Counted from the stretch's first letter, positions 1 to 9,213 are shown. The stretch: DNA of 64,000 bases from DATATV01 sp036268615 (GCA_036268615.1 DATATV010000147.1:14337-78336), one strand, 5' to 3'. The notes: generated by a model from the sequence alone, not told the origin. Numbers and translations are program-made.

Positions 1-3000
1 GGTGTAGCTGTCGTGGCTCGGCTTGAAGGACACCGCCAACCGGGTGGCCGGCACCTGGTTGAGCGCCTGCACATCGGTGTCCGCCCGGTAGCGCCAGTAG
101 GTGTTCTCCGACATCAGCGTGCCGTCGGCGGCGGTCAGCCGCAGTCGCAGCAGGTGCAGCGCGGGCAGGTCGGCACCGAACGGGACGATGAACGCGGCGG
201 TGGTCGCCGAGGCGTCGATATCCACCGTCAACCGCTGCGCGCCGGCCAGCATGCCGCCGGCCAGGCTGTAGAGCTGAGCGGTGACGGTGGCTCCCGACAC
301 GGCGGTCGGCGTGTGGTTCACCGCGGTCACCTGCCAGGTCGACAGGTTCGCCTGCACGTGGTGCGCCTCGCAGCCCTTCCGTGAGCCGTAGTAGCTGCCG
401 TTCACGTCGAGGTCGTAGTCGTAGGTCTGCCATACGGTGCTGTGCCAGGCCGGGTGCGACATCCAGAGCAGCACGCCGGAGGCGTTGTGCCACAGACTCT
501 GGTTCCACGCCTCGAAGATCGCCCGCATGCTCTCGTAGTTGACGAACTGCGCCTTGCGGCAGAACTCTTCCAGACTGTCCGATGGGGACAGCCTGGCGTC
601 GATCGCGGCCAGGTAGGTCTGCGGGGCCTGGTTGCCCTGGCTGGACCAGTCGTGCAGGAACCACGGGCCGTCGATCGGCCAGCCGGGGTCGTCCGGGCCG
701 ACCAGGTTGCGCATGCTCTCCACCACCGACACCGTCGGAATGCCGATCTCGCTGTGGAAACCGATGTTCCCGCCGGTCGCGTCGCCGGTGAAGTACTGGG
801 TCGGGTCGACCCAGTAGTAGGGCCCGTCGCCGGTGATGATGCCGGCGTTGGAGTCGCTCTGGTAGAGCAGGTCGGTGCTGCCGGTGACGAGGGCGTTGAG
901 TGCCTCGTCGATCACCGCGGGCGGCGAGCCCTCGTTGCAGCCGAACCACACGGTCAGACAGGGGTGATACCGGTAGCGCAGCACCGTGTCCTTGGCCTGG
1001 GCGAGGTAGATGTCATGGTTGGCCGGGTCGGCCGAGAACCCGTCCCAGAACTCGTTCCAGACCAGGATGCCGTACTTGTCGCACGCCTCGAACAGTTCTT
1101 CCCGATAGCTGGAGCCGATCCAGTTGCGGATCATGGTGAAGTTCATGTCGCGGTGCATCGCCACCACGTTGTCGGTCCGCTCGGGGGTCATCCGGCGCAG
1201 CAACTCGTCCCAGCCCCAACTGCCACCCCGGCAGAACACCTTGACACCGTTGACCAGCACGGTCAGCGGATCGGGCGTGTTGTCCACCGAGATCACATCG
1301 GTCCACGTCGAGCCGTCGTCGGACACCTGGACGGTGAAGTTCAGCGCGTACGCCTGCTCCCAGGACAGCACCAGCCGGTCGAAGCCGACCACCGCGCCGA
1401 GGTCGACCTCGATCCACTCGTTGTCGTTGTAGGCCGAGGACCAGCGGGTGCCCGGGTCGCCGTCGACCGCGTTCGACGGGGCGTTGCCCGGGTTGTCCAC
1501 CGAGGAGGCGGTGGCGGTCTTGTTCAGCGCGAGATCGGTGTTCGGCGTGGCGCTGTCGATGACGGAGAGCGTCCACAGCGAGATGCCCCAGCCGGTGGCC
1601 CGCCGGCCGCCCTGCAGCCGTAGGTAGCGGGCCTGTTGCGCGGTGAAGTCCACGGTCTGCGGGGCGATGTCGTTGCTGACCACGATCGGCAGCTTGTACT
1701 GGTAGCCGATCTGCCGGATGCCGAAGGACAGCGTCCTGCGGTCGCTGATGGCACCGCCGACGGTCGCGGTGAGCGTCAGCTGGTGCAGGTTCGGGTCACC
1801 GTAACCGTTGGGCCACCACAGTTTCGGCCGATTCAGCCGGAGCTGGGCGAAGTCGGCGGGCGCGAAGACGACATCGACTTCCTGTCCACTCGGGACACTC
1901 ACCGTGCTGCTCACCCGTACGGTGTCGAAGGCGGCGGTGACGGTCACCCGCTGGGCGGTGGTGGCGGCGTTGCGCACCGGCACCGTGATGGTGACCTGGG
2001 CGGCGTCGGTGGCGGGCAGGTTGGGCAGCACCGTGTCCACCCGCGGATCGCCGACGACCACGGCACCGGTGGACCGCAGCCGCACGTGGTTCCAGATCCC
2101 CGAGACACGGTCACGAACGGCCGGCATCCAGTCCCAGCCGGACACCGCGACGTAGGTGGGCGAGGACTGGAACATCTCGTTGCCCGCGTCCACGAACGAC
2201 GCGCCGTCCGGCCCCTTGTCACCCGGGCTGCCCGGGAACGGCATGGGGGAGATGCGCACCGCGAGCGCCTGGTCGCCGGAGCGCCTGAGCGCGGCGGTGA
2301 TGTCGAACGCGGCCCGGCCGAACGGGTGCGCCAGCGTGCCGACGCTGGTGCCGTTGAGCCAGATGTCGGCCTGGTGGTTCACCCCGTCGAACTCCAGCCA
2401 CACGTGTCGGTCCGCGCCGGTGTCCAGGCCGTGCGGGAGCGCGAAGGTCCGCCGGTACCACCAGGAATGTCGGGACAGCGCCTCGGGCACGTGCAGGTTG
2501 TTCATCCCGGCCACCGGGTCGGGCAGGTGACCCTGTTCGACCAGCGAGGCCAGCACCGTGCCGGGCACCGTCGCCGGCAGCCAGCCACTGGTGTCGACCG
2601 ACTGCCCGGACAGTGCGACGCCGTCGCCGGTGCCGGCCCAGTCGTCCATGGTGAGCACCCAGCCCGACTCGACCGGCACGGTGCCGTCCGCCGCGACCGT
2701 GAGCGCGGGCGGGGCGACGTGTCGGACCGGCCAGTTCGTCCAGCCCCGCGCGGGCGGCCGGCTGCCGTTGGCCGTCCCGAAGACCTGGAAGCCGTTGAGC
2801 CCCAACGGGTTGGTGTTCGACCGGCTGGACGCGGAGAGCCGGACCCAGCGGGCCGTGACCGGGGTGCTCAGCGGGATGGTGGTGACCCCGCCGGTGCCCG
2901 CCGTTGTCTGGTAGCCGGTGGTCCAGGTCCTGCCGTCGGCGGACACGTCAACTGTGAACGCCACCGGATAGCTTGACTGCACCTCGAATCCCGTGGTGTT

Positions 3001-3420
3001 GCTCCGGGACGCGGTCGGGTCGAACGCCGGGTCGCCCGGCACCGCCTCGAAGGTGAGCACCACCGAGGTGATCCGGCACGGGACCTGGAGGTCGACCGCG
3101 ATCCACTGCGGGTCACCGGCCACCGCGCGCCAGCCGGAGCCGCGCACGCCGGTCTCCGCGATGCCGTCCACCGCGAACGCCGCCGGGGTCGGCGCGTAGT
3201 CGGTGGAGGACACCGTCACCGGCCGGGACAGGGCGAGATCGGTGCTGGTCGGTGCGGTGGAGTTCGCGGTCGCCGGGCCGGCCCAGGCGGTCGCTCCCGG
3301 CACCGCCGCGGACACGCCGAACGCGGCCAGCAGCGTGGCCCCGGTCGACAGGAACCGTCTCCGTGACACCCCCGAGTCGAGCGAATCCTGGTCGACGGGG
3401 GTGGCGGGTTCCTGCGGCAT
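1..3420 (-). CDS. Tat-exported GH2 glycosidase (exo-beta-glucosaminidase/mannosidase type), 3' end outside window
   Basis: An open frame runs from ATG at 3420 to the left edge without a stop (1140 codons visible). It starts with a Tat signal, SRRRFL at residues 19-24 followed by a hydrophobic stretch. An F5/8C (discoidin-like) domain spans about 61-215, then a GH2 sugar-binding domain, an Ig-like sandwich and a TIM barrel. The GH2 acid/base is Glu830 in WFGCNEG and the likely nucleophile is Glu891 in FHSEIGIPTV. A second discoidin-like segment is inserted at about 572-718, between the sandwich (FGIRQI) and the barrel (LVNGVKVFCRGG). Secreted GH2 enzymes of this shape remove terminal glucosamine or mannose from polysaccharides; the exact substrate cannot be told. 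Two LacI-type palindromes lie just upstream. The C-terminus is cut by the window edge. Confidence 0.9.
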   Translation of the reverse strand, partial: MPQEPATPVDQDSLDSGVSRRRFLSTGATLLAAFGVSAAVPGATAWAGPATANSTAPTSTDLALSRPVTVSSTDYAPTPAAFAVDGIAETGVRGSGWRAVAGDPQWIAVDLQVPCRITSVVLTFEAVPGDPAFDPTASRSNTTGFEVQSSYPVAFTVDVSADGRTWTTGYQTTAGTGGVTTIPLSTPVTARWVRLSASSRSNTNPLGLNGFQVFGTANGSRPPARGWTNWPVRHVAPPALTVAADGTVPVESGWVLTMDDWAGTGDGVALSGQSVDTSGWLPATVPGTVLASLVEQGHLPDPVAGMNNLHVPEALSRHSWWYRRTFALPHGLDTGADRHVWLEFDGVNHQADIWLNGTSVGTLAHPFGRAAFDITAALRRSGDQALAVRISPMPFPGSPGDKGPDGASFVDAGNEMFQSSPTYVAVSGWDWMPAVRDRVSGIWNHVRLRSTGAVVVGDPRVDTVLPNLPATDAAQVTITVPVRNAATTAQRVTVTAAFDTVRVSSTVSVPSGQEVDVVFAPADFAQLRLNRPKLWWPNGYGDPNLHQLTLTATVGGAISDRRTLSFGIRQIGYQYKLPIVVSNDIAPQTVDFTAQQARYLRLQGGRRATGWGISLWTLSVIDSATPNTDLALNKTATASSVDNPGNAPSNAVDGDPGTRWSSAYNDNEWIEVDLGAVVGFDRLVLSWEQAYALNFTVQVSDDGSTWTDVISVDNTPDPLTVLVNGVKVFCRGGSWGWDELLRRMTPERTDNVVAMHRDMNFTMIRNWIGSSYREELFEACDKYGILVWNEFWDGFSADPANHDIYLAQAKDTVLRYRYHPCLTVWFGCNEGSPPAVIDEALNALVTGSTDLLYQSDSNAGIITGDGPYYWVDPTQYFTGDATGGNIGFHSEIGIPTVSVVESMRNLVGPDDPGWPIDGPWFLHDWSSQGNQAPQTYLAAIDARLSPSDSLEEFCRKAQFVNYESMRAIFEAWNQSLWHNASGVLLWMSHPAWHSTVWQTYDYDLDVNGSYYGSRKGCEAHHVQANLSTWQVTAVNHTPTAVSGATVTAQLYSLAGGMLAGAQRLTVDIDASATTAAFIVPFGADLPALHLLRLRLTAADGTLMSENTYWRYRADTDVQALNQVPATRLAVSFKPSHDSYT

Positions 3421-3474
3421 GGACAACTCCGATCACGGTCACGGGGAGTCATCCGCAGCCTGCTCGGAGCGGGA

Positions 3475-3510
3475 TGACAACGTTGCCATGAGGTTGCGGC
3501 AGCGTTGCCG
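3475..3510. promoter_or_regulatory. Two CG-centred palindromes, LacI-type operators
   Basis: TGACAACGTTGCCA at 3475-3488 and CGGCAGCGTTGCCG at 3497-3510 are 14-bp CG-centred palindromes with one mismatch each, about two helical turns apart (centres 22 bp). They lie 55-90 bp upstream of the GH2 start. Sites of this form are typical of LacI-family sugar repressors. No LacI gene is in the window, so the regulator must be elsewhere or beyond the left edge. The assignment is inference from motif shape and position. Confidence 0.5.
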
Positions 3511-3538
3511 CCGCCGTCAAGCAGACAAGCAAGACAGA

Positions 3539-3574
3539 AATCGCCGGGATGACATCGATGTCATCCCGGCGATT
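3539..3574 (-). terminator. 36-bp perfect palindrome, probable terminator
   Basis: Two 18-bp arms starting AATCGCCGGG form a perfect inverted repeat without a spacer. It lies 137 bp beyond the stop of the leftward hydrolase gene and 119 bp upstream of the leftward GH2 start. On the minus strand the stem is followed by a T-rich stretch (TTTCTGTCTTGCTTG), unusual for this GC-rich DNA, which favours a terminator insulating the two genes. An operator role is the alternative. Confidence 0.6.
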
Positions 3575-3710
3575 CGGACAATGATCGATTCAGGCTGCGC
3601 GGGCGCGTCCGATCCGGTTCTGGCCGCCCCGGTCGGGCCCGGTGATCGACGGTGATCGGCAGCCGATCGACACGGTGTCGACCGGCCGCCGATCCGGTCG
3701 CGTCGGCTGA

Positions 3711-5114
3711 TCAGCCGGCGTAGTTGGTGGTCAGCCAGTTGGCCACATAGTTGAACGTCTCGCCGACGGTGTCGCCGAACTCGCCGGGCGTGCTCGCGCA
3801 GGCCGTGCACGGGGTGAACCCGTGCGTCGCGCCCGCCACGAAGGCCAGCGTCTTGTTCGTCGTGTGGGTCGCGTTCTGGTAGTACATCTCCGAAGGCACC
3901 AGCCAGTAGTGGCCGGTCATCGACATGATCAGCAGTGGCGACCTGATCCCGCCGACGTTCGCCACGGTGGCGGTGTTGCTGCTTGCCCAGTCGATCCCGG
4001 TGATGGCGTCGTCGGTGATCCGCGGGTTCGGCGCGCTGATGGCGGCCACCGACATGAACGAGTTCGCGGTGAAGCCACCCTTGTCGCTCGACCAGGCGGC
4101 GTTGTCGGTCGGGCTCGCCGAGGTGACCCGCACCGAGTGCACCACCTGCGGAGCGCCGCCGTCGGGATGCTGCGGCGAGATCAGCGGGTACTTGCCCTTG
4201 GTATGCGAGATCAGGCTGGTGTCGGCCTCCCAGATCCGCGCGGTGTCCCGCCCGACCGGCATCGGCGTGTCATCCGGATATTGACCGTTGCCACGAGCGA
4301 TCTGCTGCTGCAACTGCTCGGCGTTGCCGACCAGGGTCGCTTCCCGCTTGCCCTGGCCGCTGAGGTACCGGTTGATGAAGGCGGCGCTGTAGTCCGACGA
4401 GCCGCTTGCCCGGTAGCCGTTCTGACCGGCGAACATGTCAAGGGATTCGTTGCGCACCCGCAGGTTCTGCTCGTCGACCACGGATGCGTCCAGGGCGGTC
4501 AGGTCGGAGAACGCGATGCCGGGAATGGCGTCCAGCAGCACCACGCCGTCCGCCGCCGGCAGGTTGGCCAGGTCGTCGCCGCACGGGTCGAGCCGGGCGG
4601 CGGCCTGGCACGCGGCCAGCCCGTTCTGGGCGACGTTCTGGTAGTAGGACATGATCGCCCCGCCGCCGCTCCAGCCCACCAGCACAACCTTGTGCACCGT
4701 CGGCAATGTCCGCAGATAGGTCACGCTGCTGGACACGTCCAGGGCGAGCGTGTCCCAGTTGGCCGCGGCCTGGTCGGCGTACTGCGACTTGACGCAGAGC
4801 ACGGTGAAACCGCGCTGGGCCAGCTGGACACACGGGATGCTGCCGATGAAGTCGTCGTTCTCATGGGTCAGGAACAATGCGGTCGACTGGTTGGGGGTCG
4901 GCGATTCGGGTTGGTAGAGCGCGCCGATCACCTGATCCGCACCGATCAAGACAGTGGTCGTGGTGTAGGGGACCGAGGTTGAGGCCGGCGTTGTGCTGTC
5001 GGCCTGAGCCGGCCCGGACAGCAGGGTGGTGATCAGCAGAACGAGTGCGCCGATCACTCCGAGAAAACGTCGGGAAACGCGTCTGCGGAAACCAGATGTG
5101 CCACGACCACGCAT
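3711..5114 (-). CDS. Secreted alpha/beta-hydrolase
   Basis: 467 residues with an Arg-rich N-terminus, a hydrophobic segment (about 18-34) and a likely signal-peptidase site near AQA-DS. The nucleophile elbow is GWSGGG (Ser149), and a C-terminal GATHGF supplies the catalytic His. Two close Cys pairs (CQAAARLDPC and CTAC) could form disulfides in the exported protein. The oxyanion-side motif THENDDF is also visible. It is probably an extracytoplasmic esterase or lipase-like enzyme; the substrate is unknown. It is divergent from the ABC importer operon at 5390 and shares a control region that contains an operator-like palindrome. Confidence 0.8.
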   Translation of the reverse strand: MRGRGTSGFRRRVSRRFLGVIGALVLLITTLLSGPAQADSTTPASTSVPYTTTTVLIGADQVIGALYQPESPTPNQSTALFLTHENDDFIGSIPCVQLAQRGFTVLCVKSQYADQAAANWDTLALDVSSSVTYLRTLPTVHKVVLVGWSGGGAIMSYYQNVAQNGLAACQAAARLDPCGDDLANLPAADGVVLLDAIPGIAFSDLTALDASVVDEQNLRVRNESLDMFAGQNGYRASGSSDYSAAFINRYLSGQGKREATLVGNAEQLQQQIARGNGQYPDDTPMPVGRDTARIWEADTSLISHTKGKYPLISPQHPDGGAPQVVHSVRVTSASPTDNAAWSSDKGGFTANSFMSVAAISAPNPRITDDAITGIDWASSNTATVANVGGIRSPLLIMSMTGHYWLVPSEMYYQNATHTTNKTLAFVAGATHGFTPCTACASTPGEFGDTVGETFNYVANWLTTNYAG

Positions 5115-5190
5115 GACAGGCCTTTCTGTCCCGGTCGGCAGGTCCTCGCGGGCGTCCTCGATCCGGCGCGAAAACCCTTGCAGCTCCTCA

Positions 5191-5231
5191 GTCCTACTAT
5201 TGGTCAGACCATATTGTCAATATTTGGTCAT
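5191..5231 (-). promoter_or_regulatory. Promoter of the secreted hydrolase with embedded operator
   Basis: On the minus strand TTGACA (5215-5220), an 18-bp spacer and TAGGAC (5191-5196) form a good sigma-70 promoter for the hydrolase gene. The spacer holds a perfect 11-bp palindrome, TGGTCAGACCA (5201-5211), and TGGTCAT recurs at 5225-5231. TCAGACC and TGGTCAT also occur in the ROK autoregulatory region near 10163-10187, so the ROK repressor is a candidate. The palindrome equally fits the FadR/GntR-type consensus, so the regulator is uncertain. Confidence 0.55.
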
Positions 5232-5389
5232 GCCGAGGTTCGGCCTTGATCGAATCGGGAATTTCGCTGCTTGCAAAGGTAGGACCCATAGTCCACACTC
5301 GGTCAGGTTCCAGCGCAGCTCCCAGGAACGTCCGCCCGCGAGTCGAGCACTGATCGTCCGCAGGCACCCGACGAGCAAAGGGCGGTGTC

Positions 5390-6253
5390 GTGAAACGATC
5401 CCCGATCCCCGCAGGGGCGCTCGACCGCGAAGTTGCCGGCGGTGTGCGAACCGACCAGAAATCACCGGCGCATCTCGCCGCGTCCGGAGTCACCATCGCC
5501 TACCGCGCCAATGCCGGCTCAGTGCATGCTGTCGACGCGCTCGACCTCTCGGTGAACCGCGGTGAGGTGGTCTGCATTGTCGGCCCGTCCGGCTGCGGCA
5601 AGACGACCTTTCTCAACGCCGTAGCCGGTTTCATCCCACTCAGCGGCGGCACCCTCACCCTCGCCGGCCGGCCGATCACCGGCCCGGGGCCGCAACGGGC
5701 GATGGTGTTCCAGCAACCCAGTCTGCTGCCCTGGCGCGATGTGCTGGGCAACGTCACCTACGGGCTGGAGATGTCCGGCCTGCTGCGCGGCCGGGCGGCC
5801 CGCGAGCGGGCGACCGAACTGGTGGGGCTGGTCGGGCTTGCCGAGTTCGCGCACAGCTATCCACAACAACTGTCCGGCGGAATGCAGCAGCGGGTGAACC
5901 TCGCCCGCGCGCTTGCCGTCGAGCCGGAACTGTTGGCACTGGACGAACCGTTCGCCTCGGTGGACGCACAGACCCGGGAACTGCTCCAGGGCGAACTGCT
6001 GCGGCTGTGCACCCGGACCGCGGTCACCGCCATGTTCGTCACGCACGACATCGTCGAGGCGGTGTTCCTCGGCGACCGGGTGTGCGTGTTCGGCCCTCGG
6101 CCCGGCCGGATCATCGCCGAGTTCACCGTGGACATTCCGAAACCGCGACGGTCGCACGTCCGGCGCGATCCCGCCTTCGTCAACCTGGTCGACCGGGTGT
6201 CCCGGGCGCTGTACGCCGGCGCGGACCCGGAAGGAGCAGACCATGTCGACTGA
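5390..6253 (+). CDS. ABC importer ATPase, SsuB/TauB/ThiZ type
   Basis: 287-residue nucleotide-binding subunit of a nitrate/sulfonate/taurine/thiamine-precursor type importer. Walker A GPSGCGKTT is at 65-73, the Q-loop VFQQPSLLPW at 107-115, the signature LSGGMQQR at 161-168, Walker B LLALDEP at 181-187 and the H-loop VTHD at 217-220. The FQQPSLLPW Q-loop and short length are typical of the Ssu/Tau/Thi subfamily. The GTG start gives an extra tail of about 30 residues, so a start further in is possible. It overlaps the permease gene by 11 bp and opens an operon of transporter, bicupin and AAA ATPase genes. The substrate is not evident. Confidence 0.9.
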   Translation: MKRSPIPAGALDREVAGGVRTDQKSPAHLAASGVTIAYRANAGSVHAVDALDLSVNRGEVVCIVGPSGCGKTTFLNAVAGFIPLSGGTLTLAGRPITGPGPQRAMVFQQPSLLPWRDVLGNVTYGLEMSGLLRGRAARERATELVGLVGLAEFAHSYPQQLSGGMQQRVNLARALAVEPELLALDEPFASVDAQTRELLQGELLRLCTRTAVTAMFVTHDIVEAVFLGDRVCVFGPRPGRIIAEFTVDIPKPRRSHVRRDPAFVNLVDRVSRALYAGADPEGADHVD

Positions 6254-7058
6254 CACGCCGATCCGGCCGGTGGCCCGGGAGCGCCTGGTGACCACCCGGC
6301 GGACCGACAACCGCACCGAGAAGTACCTGTTCGGCGTAACCGCGGTGATCCTGGTCGTCGCGCTGTGGGAACTGGTCGCCGCGTTGCGGATCGAGCCGGT
6401 GATCCTGCTGCCCGGACCGGTCGATGTGATCGATGCGTTCCAGCAGATGTTCTCCTCGGACACCATCTGGCAGGATCTGGGCGCCAGCGGGGCGGAACTG
6501 TTGTACGGTCTGGTGTTGGCGGCGGTGGTCGGGATTCCGGTCGGGATGCTGCTGGGGTGGTACCGCCGGGTCGGCTATGTGTTCGACCCGTTTGTCAACT
6601 TCTTCTACTCCATTCCCCGCATCGCCCTCGGTCCGCTGCTGATCGTGTGGTTGGGGATCGGCCTGTCGTCCAAGGTGACCCTGGTCTTCCTGATGGCGTT
6701 GTTCCCGATCGTCATCAACACCACCACCGGGGTGCGGGACATCGACCCGCAGCTGGTTCGCGCTTCGCGCTGCTTCGGTGGCGGCGACCTCCAGATCTTC
6801 CGCACCATCGCCCTTCCGGGCGCTGTCCCGTTCGTCCTCAGTGGTCTGCGGCTGGCGGTGGGCCAGGCGTTGATCGGCGTGTTCGTCGCCGAACTCATGG
6901 GTGCCCAACACGGTATCGGCCTGCTGATGAACAACGCGGGCCAGCAGTTCCAGACGGCGACCGTGTTCGCCGGCCTGATCATCTTCGCGGTCGCCGGGTT
7001 TGTGCTCACCGTGCTGCTCCGGCGGGCGGAACGACACTTCGACGCCTGGCGGTCCTGA
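6243..7058 (+). CDS. ABC importer permease, SsuC/TauC/ThiX type
   Basis: 271-residue integral membrane protein of the BPD_transp_1 family with about six membrane segments. The cytoplasmic EAA-like loop is RASRCFGGGDLQIFRTIALP, the site that contacts the ATPase. The ATG at 6243 overlaps the end of the ATPase gene, so the two are translationally coupled. Motifs such as SIPRIALGPLLIVWLGIG are typical of the nitrate/sulfonate/bicarbonate permease group. Confidence 0.9.
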   Translation: MSTDTPIRPVARERLVTTRRTDNRTEKYLFGVTAVILVVALWELVAALRIEPVILLPGPVDVIDAFQQMFSSDTIWQDLGASGAELLYGLVLAAVVGIPVGMLLGWYRRVGYVFDPFVNFFYSIPRIALGPLLIVWLGIGLSSKVTLVFLMALFPIVINTTTGVRDIDPQLVRASRCFGGGDLQIFRTIALPGAVPFVLSGLRLAVGQALIGVFVAELMGAQHGIGLLMNNAGQQFQTATVFAGLIIFAVAGFVLTVLLRRAERHFDAWRS

Positions 7059-7109
7059 CTCCGCCCGCCGGAAACACCCACCGCACAACGACGTGAAGTG
7101 AGGCCAACC

Positions 7110-8117
7110 ATGCAACTTCGGCGCGCCCGCAAACATCGCTCGGGTACCGTCGCCATGACCGGCGCGGCGGCCGCGGCCTGCCTGTTGTTCGTCGCCGGCT
7201 GTGGTCCGTCCAGCAGCGACTCCTCCTCGAAGATCACCTTCTCCTACAGTGAGGTCTCGGCGAGCGAGCTGCCGCTGCTGATCGCCTCGGACGCGGGCTA
7301 CTTCAAGCAGCAGGGCCTGGATGTCAGTATGCAGAGCATCAGCGCCCAACAGGGCATCCCGGCGATGCTGTCCGACCAGGTGCAGTTCTCCTCGGTCGGT
7401 GGCTCCGAGGTGTTGTCCGCGGAGGCGTCCGGTGCCTCGATGCAGTACATCCTCACGATGACTCCGGTCTATGCCTACGTCTTCTACGCACAGCGGCAAC
7501 ACGCCACGGCCGCGTCGCTGCGTGGCCAACGCGTCGGCATCGTGTCCACCAGCGGATCGGACTACGTGGCCACCGTGCTCGGGCTGAAGGCGATCGGGTT
7601 GACGCCCTCGGACGTGCAGATGGTCCCGCTCGGTTCGGTGACCAGCGTGAACAACGCCCTGCTGAGCGGCAGCGTGGTCGCCGCGATGTCGCATCCGCCC
7701 GCGTCGGTGGTGTTCGACCAGCGCGGCTTCGCCCAACTGGTGGACCTGGCCAAACAGCGGACCGCCGCGGCCGAGGACGGCATCGCGGTCACCAAGACCT
7801 ATCTGGACGCCCACCAGGATGTCGCCCAGAAGGTGTGCGACGCGATCGTGGCCGCGATCCGGCGGGAGAAGTCGGACAAGGCCTATACCGAGAAGGAGAT
7901 CGCGAAGTTCCTGAACGTGCACGATCAGGCGTCCCTGGACGCGACCTACCAGTACTACGTGCAGGACGTGCTGCCCGACGACCCGCTGCCGGCGGTCAGC
8001 CAGTTCATCGCCTCGCAGCAGACGCTGGCCAAGACCACTCCCGCGGTGGCCAAGATCGACCTGAGTTCTCTGGTGAACCCGAAGTTCGTCCAGCAGGCGA
8101 CCAGCGGCAAGCCGTGA
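7110..8117 (+). CDS. Substrate-binding lipoprotein, NMT1/SsuA-like
   Basis: 335-residue lipoprotein with an Arg-rich N-terminus, a hydrophobic helix and lipobox FVAGC (lipidated Cys31). The mature part has the two-lobed NMT1/THI5/SsuA pattern, with SELPLLIASDAGYFKQQGLDV near its start and Gly/Ser-rich ligand segments (STSGSDYVATVLGLKAIGL). ATG at 7110 is preferred over GTG at 7098 because AGTGAGG sits 6 nt upstream and the lipoprotein signal then has the usual length. It supplies ligand to the importer encoded just upstream. Members of the family bind sulfonates, thiamine precursors, riboflavin or aromatics, so the ligand cannot be assigned. Confidence 0.88.
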   Translation: MQLRRARKHRSGTVAMTGAAAAACLLFVAGCGPSSSDSSSKITFSYSEVSASELPLLIASDAGYFKQQGLDVSMQSISAQQGIPAMLSDQVQFSSVGGSEVLSAEASGASMQYILTMTPVYAYVFYAQRQHATAASLRGQRVGIVSTSGSDYVATVLGLKAIGLTPSDVQMVPLGSVTSVNNALLSGSVVAAMSHPPASVVFDQRGFAQLVDLAKQRTAAAEDGIAVTKTYLDAHQDVAQKVCDAIVAAIRREKSDKAYTEKEIAKFLNVHDQASLDATYQYYVQDVLPDDPLPAVSQFIASQQTLAKTTPAVAKIDLSSLVNPKFVQQATSGKP

Positions 8118-8148
8118 GTTCCTTCGTTCGAGCGGAATGGGGATCTGA

Positions 8149-9213
8149 ATGAGCAGGACAACCACGAAGACGAGCCACTACCACGTGCAGAAGCAGCGCC
8201 GTGCGGCGTTCATCGAGGAGTGGCGCAACAACCAGCGGACCGTGATCCGGCACGACGACGTCGTGATGAACGAGACCGCCCGTGGCCTGCGCGAGGGCGT
8301 GTTCGTCGGTGTCGACGGCGAGCGGCCGACCCGGTCGATGGATGCCCTGGCGCACGAGATCGACCCGGGCGTGGTCTCCACGATCCACCGGCACTCGTGG
8401 GACGCGATGATGTTCTGCGTCGCCGGCCGGGCCTGGACGGAGATCGACGGGCAGCGGATCGAATGGGGTCCGGGCGACTCCCTGCACCTGCCGGCCTGGG
8501 CCTGGCACCGACACGGCAACGAGGGCGGCGAAACTGCCCGCTACCTGACCTTCTCCTCGGAACCGATGCTCAGCACGATGGGCATGGCGTTCTGCGAGGA
8601 GGGCGGCCACACCCCGGTGGCCGAACTGGCGCCGCGTCCGCCCCACGCGCCGCAGATCCAGGGCGACGACGTCCACGCCCGGCGGCTGCGCCGGTTGGGC
8701 AAGGAGCAGGACGCCCGACGCACCGGCCGGCTGCACACCAGCTGGGACGACCTGGAACTACTGCCGACCCCGCGTGGCACCCGGACGACGTTCTTGCTGG
8801 ACAAGGCAATCGGCTACCAGGCGTCCGGCATCACGATGGCCATGTTCGAGATCGGCCCCGGCCGCGGGCAGTCCATGCACCGGCATCCCGGCGAGGCGTG
8901 GCTCTACGTCGTCGAAGGCCAGGGCCACAGCTACATGGGCACCGAACCGGAGGGCGGCGAGCTGCACCCGTGGCGCAAGGGTGACCTGATCGTGGTGGAC
9001 CACTTCCTGTGGCACCAGCACATCAACGACGATCCGACGAAGACCGCCAAAGTGGTGCGAATCCACATGTTCGACAGCCTGTTGGAGACGATGCGCGCGT
9101 TGTGCGACCCGCTGGTGCTCTTCGAGGAGCCGCCCGACCACGTCCGGGACAAGCAGGCCGGTGACCCGTCGACCATCACCTGGCCCGAGCTGACCCGGCC
9201 GACCTGGCCGTGA
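8149..9213 (+). CDS. Tandem-cupin protein, gentisate-dioxygenase-like
   Basis: 354 residues with two cupin domains. The first has HRH at 80-82 (TIHRHSWDAMMF) and WAWHRHGN near 118-124. The second has HRH at 244-246 with Glu249 and FLWHQH near 286-291. Both domains therefore keep a plausible set of metal ligands. The WxWHxHGN element and length match the gentisate/1-hydroxy-2-naphthoate 1,2-dioxygenase group of Fe(II) bicupins, although Asp85 stands where Glu is usual in the first domain. A ring-cleaving dioxygenase acting on the imported ligand is a reasonable inference; a non-enzymatic ligand-binding bicupin is the alternative. The gene lies 31 bp after the binding protein and overlaps the AAA ATPase gene by 4 bp. 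Confidence 0.8.
   Translation: MSRTTTKTSHYHVQKQRRAAFIEEWRNNQRTVIRHDDVVMNETARGLREGVFVGVDGERPTRSMDALAHEIDPGVVSTIHRHSWDAMMFCVAGRAWTEIDGQRIEWGPGDSLHLPAWAWHRHGNEGGETARYLTFSSEPMLSTMGMAFCEEGGHTPVAELAPRPPHAPQIQGDDVHARRLRRLGKEQDARRTGRLHTSWDDLELLPTPRGTRTTFLLDKAIGYQASGITMAMFEIGPGRGQSMHRHPGEAWLYVVEGQGHSYMGTEPEGGELHPWRKGDLIVVDHFLWHQHINDDPTKTAKVVRIHMFDSLLETMRALCDPLVLFEEPPDHVRDKQAGDPSTITWPELTRPTWP

Noticed and set aside
6180..8165. Long minus-strand open frame of 661 codons opposite the importer genes
   Set aside because: It is antisense to three clearly recognisable genes and its product is Arg/His/Gly-rich with no fold. High GC leaves opposite-strand frames open by chance.
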